A DNA stretch of 64,000 nucleotides from positions 100,347,333 to 100,411,332 of the forward strand of contig NC_073745.1 in the NCBI RefSeq assembly GCF_029784135.1, read 5' to 3'. Below, piece by piece: positions 60,517-64,000 of this stretch. How positions within the stretch are numbered: position 1 is the stretch's first letter; the number at the start of each line of letters is the position of its first letter. The stretch comes from Toxorhynchites rutilus septentrionalis. Taxonomy: Eukaryota > Arthropoda > Insecta > Diptera > Culicidae. The notes below the pieces were generated by a model. It saw only the letters and a list, made by a program, of their open reading frames with translations, had not been told where the DNA came from and searched no databases. The position numbers and the translations under genes are program-made.

Positions 60517-60797
60517 CTTACCGTGAAGATATTTGTGGAGACATTTTGAAGGTATTTCAAATATGTAGAGATTTTCGTCTTCAAAAAGAAGCACTTCTTC
60601 ACATCTGGCAACCTTGGTCAAACGATAAAGCTGTCATCGTATTATTAGTAAACATTGTTTATGACGAGTGTTTCGAGTGTTTCCTTATATCATCAAAACA
60701 CAGGTGCAGATCCATGTTCTTGTAAGTTTACTTTGCTGAAATCATATTACCCACTTCTCCATAACTATAATTGCTCAACTTATCCAAGCAGATTAAA
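60517..60797 (+). promoter_or_regulatory. 5' region of the host gene, possible 5' UTR intron
   Basis: A GTAAGT donor at 60,722 and an AG at 60,790-60,791 after a pyrimidine-containing stretch would define a 70-base intron ending 6 bases before the ATG at 60,798. No TATA box seen. The start site is unknown. Confidence 0.4.
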
Positions 60798-61075
60798 ATG
60801 GTCTTCTCATCTATCACGACAAAGCGACTAGTTCTTCGATTGTACCGAGATTTGCACCGATACGGTTCTAATCTACAGTTCACAGATCGCAACTACTTTC
60901 TGAAGCGAGTTCGGAGCGAATTCGAACAGAATCGAAAACTTACTGATACTCAGCAGATTGAGTTCGCCTACAAGGTTTGTACGAGCGATATGCCTCATGA
61001 ATTATAAAACTTCTAACAGCTGTTCCCATATTTCAGCGAGGGCGAACTCTATTGGACCAGGCCCTCGTTATATAA
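60798..61075 (+). CDS. LYR-motif protein, 71 residues, spliced (AltMIEF1-like)
   Basis: Exon 1 is 60,798-60,974 (59 codons) in a good initiation context (AAAATGG). The intron is 60,975-61,036 (62 bases, GTTTGT...TTTCAG). Exon 2 adds RGRTLLDQALVI and a stop at 61,073-61,075. The LYR tripeptide is at residues 15-17 (RLVLRLYRDLHRYG), with a second conserved block TDRNYFLKRVRSEFEQNRKL. Length and layout match small LYR proteins such as AltMIEF1 (about 70 residues), which act in mitochondria, associated with the mitoribosome. Without splicing the frame ends soon (VCTSDMPHEL). The stop TAA shares its last base with the ATG of the next ORF (TAATG). Confidence 0.8.
60975..61036 (+). other. Intron, 62 bases
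   Basis: GTTTGT donor, TTTCAG acceptor, phase 0. The length is typical of short insect introns. Removing it extends the LYR frame into the conserved C-terminus. Confidence 0.7.
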
Positions 61076-61512
61076 TGCAAACGTTAAGAACAATAATGGC
61101 TCAGGCTCAAAGATCTCGCCTGCTGACCACTACTGCGATTCACTTCAAATATACCATTGATACATCGAAAGTGCCATCACTCCGAGAAGAAGACCTGGAG
61201 GAGACGTTCGTTCGGGGGAGTGGCCCAGGCGGGCAATCGGTCGCAAAGACAAACAACAAAGTGGTCCTCACACATAAACCAACCGGGATGGTGATCCAGT
61301 GCCACAGCTCACGTTCGTTGTTCAAAAACAGAGAGGAAGCACGTCGTCTGTTAATTGCCAAGTTGGATGTTCTCGAGAACGGTGAACAATCGGTGGAAGC
61401 CCAACAGCAGAGAATCGAACAGAAAAAACATTCGGAGGCTTCCAGACGCAAAATGAAACGCCAGGAATTGAAAAAGCAATGGAGAGAGCGAGAGTTTAAG
61501 GAGGAAACTTGA
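61075..61512 (+). CDS. MTRFR: Mitochondrial GGQ release-factor-like protein (MTRFR/C12orf65 type)
   Basis: 145 residues from the ATG at 61,075. A basic N-terminus (MQTLRTIMAQAQRSRLL) fits a mitochondrial targeting peptide. The GGQ domain has VRGSGPGGQSVAKTNNKVVL, GGQ at residues 52-54, then CHSSRSLFKNREEARRLL and a long basic helical tail (KKHSEASRRKMKRQELKKQW) as in rescue factors of the C12orf65/ICT1 group. It lacks the codon-recognition domain of full release factors. Role by family: release of stalled peptidyl-tRNA from mitoribosomes. The ATG overlaps the LYR stop, so the two proteins probably come from one mRNA. The upstream frame open from 60,958 crosses the intron and is not favoured. 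Confidence 0.9.
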   Translation: MQTLRTIMAQAQRSRLLTTTAIHFKYTIDTSKVPSLREEDLEETFVRGSGPGGQSVAKTNNKVVLTHKPTGMVIQCHSSRSLFKNREEARRLLIAKLDVLENGEQSVEAQQQRIEQKKHSEASRRKMKRQELKKQWREREFKEET

Positions 61513-61544
61513 TTGTTCGATCTATTTGAATACACGTAGGAGAC

Positions 61545-61550
61545 AATAAA
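61545..61550 (+). terminator. Polyadenylation signal
   Basis: AATAAA, 33 bases after the stop of the GGQ protein; a compact 3' UTR. Confidence 0.7.
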
Positions 61551-61969
61551 AGCATGCAGCCAATGTTCTTTTGCTCTATTTTTCTTCTCTAGGAGCCTTG
61601 AACCACTGTGACCATTAGTTGGATCTATTATAGTGCACTCAAGTTTGCTATATATGTCAGTTCGCTCCATCATTCAGGGAATATGTCGTAGTCGCACTAG
61701 GACTTTGCATCTCCCCTCACGAAGATATGACTTCCTTTATGAAGTTCCTTCCCTTTTTTTGGTTCAGCAGATCAAATCTCGTTGGGCCTTAGAATGCCCT
61801 TTCCAAGAATCCACAGTCTTCGGTGAATTAGTGTACTGCATTGACACAGTAAATGTTCCGAAGTTTCACCTTCGAAATTGCAGAAACGACAGTAATCATC
61901 TGCCAGTTTTTCGATTTTTTAAGATGATATCTGCTCGGACAGTGTCCGGTCAATAGACCGGTTAATATA

Positions 61970-62498
61970 CGAGGGCGGTCCGAAAAGTACTTAGCCTCAT
62001 CGCCCGATGGTGTCAGTATCGCAAGAGAGATTACTTATCCTGTAGTACATTCTCGTAAACGGCCACTGTCAAAACTTCAGCCGAATCGGACTCGTAGTTT
62101 TGTTTTGACCGTTTGTGGAAACGGGCGTGTCCGCGGATTTTATAAAAATGGAAAACATGGAAATTCTGCCGTCGCCACGGTTGAATTGCACTACGAACTG
62201 CTGCCTCATCCACCGTATTCTCCAGATTTGGCGCCGTGCGCCTTGTTTTTTTGTTTCCAAACTCGAAAAGGTCACTCGCCGGGCAGAAATTTGAGTCGAA
62301 TGAGGAGGCCTACTGAGGCCGCTACGGAGGCCTACTTTGAGACCTCGAGAAAACGTATTTTTCAATTGGATTAAAGAAGTTGGAGCATCGCTGGGTCAAG
62401 TGTAGCGAGCTAAAAAGAGACTATGTTGAGAAATAAATCGCGACTTTTCCAAAATTTTTGTTTTTTTTGTGGGCTAAGTACTTATCGAACCACACTCG
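61970..62498 (+). mobile_element. mariner deletion derivative, 529 bp
   Basis: TA at 61,968-61,969 and 62,499-62,500. Inverted ends CGAGGGCGGTCCGAAAAGTA and CGAGTGTGGTTCGATAAGTA, then CTTAGCC on both sides. Full-length mariners are near 1.3 kb, so more than half is missing. Confidence 0.85.
62105..62374 (+). pseudogene. mariner transposase C-terminal remnant
   Basis: Contains ELLPHPPYSPDLAPC, the hallmark stretch around the second catalytic Asp of mariner transposases, then a shifted frame with ATEAYFE and further on LKKLEHRWVKCIELK-like sequence. The N-terminal HTH and first catalytic Asp are gone. Confidence 0.75.
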
Positions 62499-62952
62499 TA
62501 CTCAAATCTGCCTTACTCAAGCTGGGTAGGTTGCGTGTTATTCTGTTACAAAGTGTAAGAAATAATTTGGATTGTCTTGGTGTTGATAGAGCCCTCCAGT
62601 TGGCTTCAATCATTGATATTTCCCAGGTTTTGAGCTCAGGTTTCTTGCATGATGTAGATAATCCACAAAATGACTCAGGCCCGACGAATTTAGTTGAATA
62701 TCCTAATCTTGCTAAGATATCGGCTTTTTCATTACCTTCTATACCTAAGTAACCAGGCACCCAGTATAGATTAATTTCCTTAGAAGCAGCTAGTTGTTTT
62801 GAGGATAGAATACATTCCCAAACTAGCTTTGACTGACATGTGTATGCTTTTACTGCATTAAGAGCTGCTTGACTGTCTGAGATACAGATATTGGCATACC
62901 TGTATTTTCTAGCCAAACAAATATTTGTATAACTTCGGAACATTTACTAATT

Positions 62953-63335
62953 CACATCGCGTGATATCTCGGCTTATGTCCAATCACTACAACCTAAACG
63001 CGCATCTCTATCGCATTGGGCTCGCAGCAAACAATCTTTGTGATTGTGGCGATGGCTACCACGACATCGAGCATGTTGTCTGGTCGTGTATCCGGTTCCA
63101 TACTGCTCGCTCTCAGCTCTCTAGAGCACTGAGAGCACAAGGCAGACAATCGGAGATCCCCGTCCGGGATATCTTAGGTAGCCGTGATCCTGATCTTCTG
63201 CTTCATCTATACCTGTTCCTCAGAAACGCCGATGTCAACGTTTGATGATGTTTCCTTCGTTGTGTCCCCGTTTTATATCCCTCCTATCCGATCGATAAAC
63301 TTTTACTTAGTCGCGGCAATACATACACACACTAT
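62953..63335 (+). pseudogene. I-type LINE 3' fragment, near-identical to copy 1
   Basis: RVISRLMSNHYNLNAHLYRI and CDCGDGYHDIEHVVWSC to the ORF2 stop at 63,245, then about 90 bases of the same 3' UTR. Compared with 42,713-43,085 only a few base differences are visible. It is 5'-truncated and lacks the 3' end and polyA of copy 1. Confidence 0.85.
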
Positions 63336-63339
63336 ACAC

Positions 63340-64000
63340 ACACAGATATTCACAATCGATTAAGAAAACTCGTTGTGAATATATTCAGAGGAAGATTGAT
63401 CAGCATCAAAACAACAGCAAAGAGTTATGGAAAATTTTGAAATCTTTATTGAAACCTAGTAATAGTAAACCGCGGTCCATAGCTTTTCATGGCACACTTG
63501 AACAGTCTGAACAGGCTATAGTATCCAAGTTTAATGATTATTTCGTCAATAGTGTTTCATTGATCAATCAGTCCATTGAATTGGTCGATGAACCTGATGA
63601 AATAAGACAGCCGGTTGATAGTAATTGTAGATTTGAAAGATTTCACCCAATTACATTAAATGAACTTAGAACTATTTGCTTTTCTTTAGGTAAAACGGCT
63701 GGAGTGGATAATGTCAATGCTAGAGTTATTCAAGATTGCTTTCATGTCATTGATCACATCTTGCTGGACCTTATTAATAAGTCTTTATTAACTGGGCATG
63801 TGCCTCAGGTGTGGAAGGAATCTTTCATAGTTCCTATTCAAAAGGTTGCTGGAACGATTAAAGCCGAAGAGTTTCGTCCCATCAACATGTTGCACACATT
63901 AGAGAAAATATTAGAATTAGTTGTTAAAGGCCAGCTGTTGCAATATTTAAATCTCAACGCTTTGCTAATACCAGAACAATCGGGATATCGAGAAGGACAT
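63340..64000 (+). pseudogene. LINE reverse transcriptase, 5' truncated, runs off the window
   Basis: Open from about 63,341 to the window end, without an ATG-defined start. IKKTRCEYIQRKIDQHQNNS, KELWKILKSLLKP, FNDYFVNSVSLI, then the RT domain start: FHPITLNELRTICFSLGKTA, GVDNVNARVIQDCF, HVPQVWKESFIVPIQK, FRPINMLHTLEKILE, IPEQSGYREGH. This is the linker and RT start of a CR1/L2-like or Crack/Daphne-like LINE. The catalytic YADD would lie beyond the window, so I cannot say whether it is functional. Confidence 0.75.

Larger units (their letters stand above)
61655..62943 (-). pseudogene. R1/LOA-like LINE ORF2 C-terminal part, split by mariner
   Basis: Minus strand: ICISDSQAALNAVKAYTCQS, INLYWVPGYLGIEGNEKADI, LARLG (RNase H), then WEISMIEANWRAL and RNLPSLSKADL up to the insertion at 62,498. 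On the other side: LTGLLTGHCPSRYHLKK, a zinc motif CRFC...H...C, then GRNFIKEVISS. Frameshifts are present. RNase H plus the 'LTGH..L+.HL' zinc tail is typical of R1/LOA-type LINEs. It lies tail-to-tail with the host gene. Confidence 0.7.

Noticed and set aside
60958..61512. 184-residue start for the GGQ protein
   Set aside because: It would read through the 62-base intron. The ATG at 61,075 gives the expected length and targeting peptide.

Overview
The window looks like heterochromatin-like or repeat-rich DNA of a culicine mosquito, most likely an Aedes-type genome. The evidence is indirect but consistent: tRNA-derived SINEs with a GAA triplet tail (Feilai type), an ITmDD37E transposon, TWA- and TTAA-flanked MITEs, several non-LTR retrotransposon lineages, decayed histone H2A copies and a short 62-base insect-type intron. 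Nearly everything is transposable-element sequence nested in other elements. Only one locus looks like a host protein gene.

Layout. 1-5.3 kb: terminal piece of a repeat family (called F here), two tandem decayed histone H2A copies split by a MITE, two SINEs, and two head-to-head PIF/Harbinger-type MITEs. 5.3-12.7 kb: a Ty3/gypsy-type LTR retrotransposon with 5-bp target duplications, inserted inside the terminus of a third PIF MITE. Its gag carries a 2.9-kb decayed PIF/Harbinger element and its pol has an in-frame deletion from RNase H into integrase. 12.7-19.9 kb: AT-rich DNA, a piggyBac-type MITE, an ORF1-only Jockey-type LINE, a LINE reverse transcriptase scrap, and repeat families F, G and E with a SINE insertion. 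19.9-23.7 kb: a CR1/Jockey-superfamily LINE on the minus strand with one frameshift. 23.7-37 kb: more F/E/G modules, an H2A scrap, I-type LINE scraps, a higher-order tandem array (28.0-30.2 kb), several MITEs, a broken IS630/mariner-group transposase and a second Harbinger transposase remnant. 37.4-43.5 kb: an apparently intact I-type LINE with both ORFs open and clear target duplications. 44-48 kb: two abutting E modules, one holding a 1.1-kb ITmDD37E transposon. 48.1-60.4 kb: a second I-type LINE, interrupted by a 6.35-kb LTR element (53,065-59,415) with apparently identical 674-bp LTRs. 60.7-61.6 kb: the host gene. 61.7-64 kb: an R1/LOA-like LINE remnant broken by a mariner deletion derivative, a truncated I-type LINE 3' end, and the start of another LINE that runs off the window.

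Two items deserve most attention. First, the LTR element at 53-59 kb has no recognisable gag-pol. It encodes, on its minus-strand sense, a PHD-finger protein. Its leader is a 46-bp tandem array in which each unit encodes a 17-residue mini-ORF whose stop overlaps the next start. Its 3' region carries a series of perfect stem-loops sharing a GTGRN pentaloop, and the leader units have the same loop. Second, the host gene is apparently dicistronic: a spliced 71-residue LYR-motif protein ends in TAATG, and the same ATG starts a 145-residue mitochondrial GGQ release-factor-like protein.

Repeat families E and F share an unexplained terminal design: a 9-bp hairpin with compensatory base changes followed by a quasi-palindrome of the form GACGTAG-NN-CTACGTC. 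Modules of these families abut at that quasi-palindrome.
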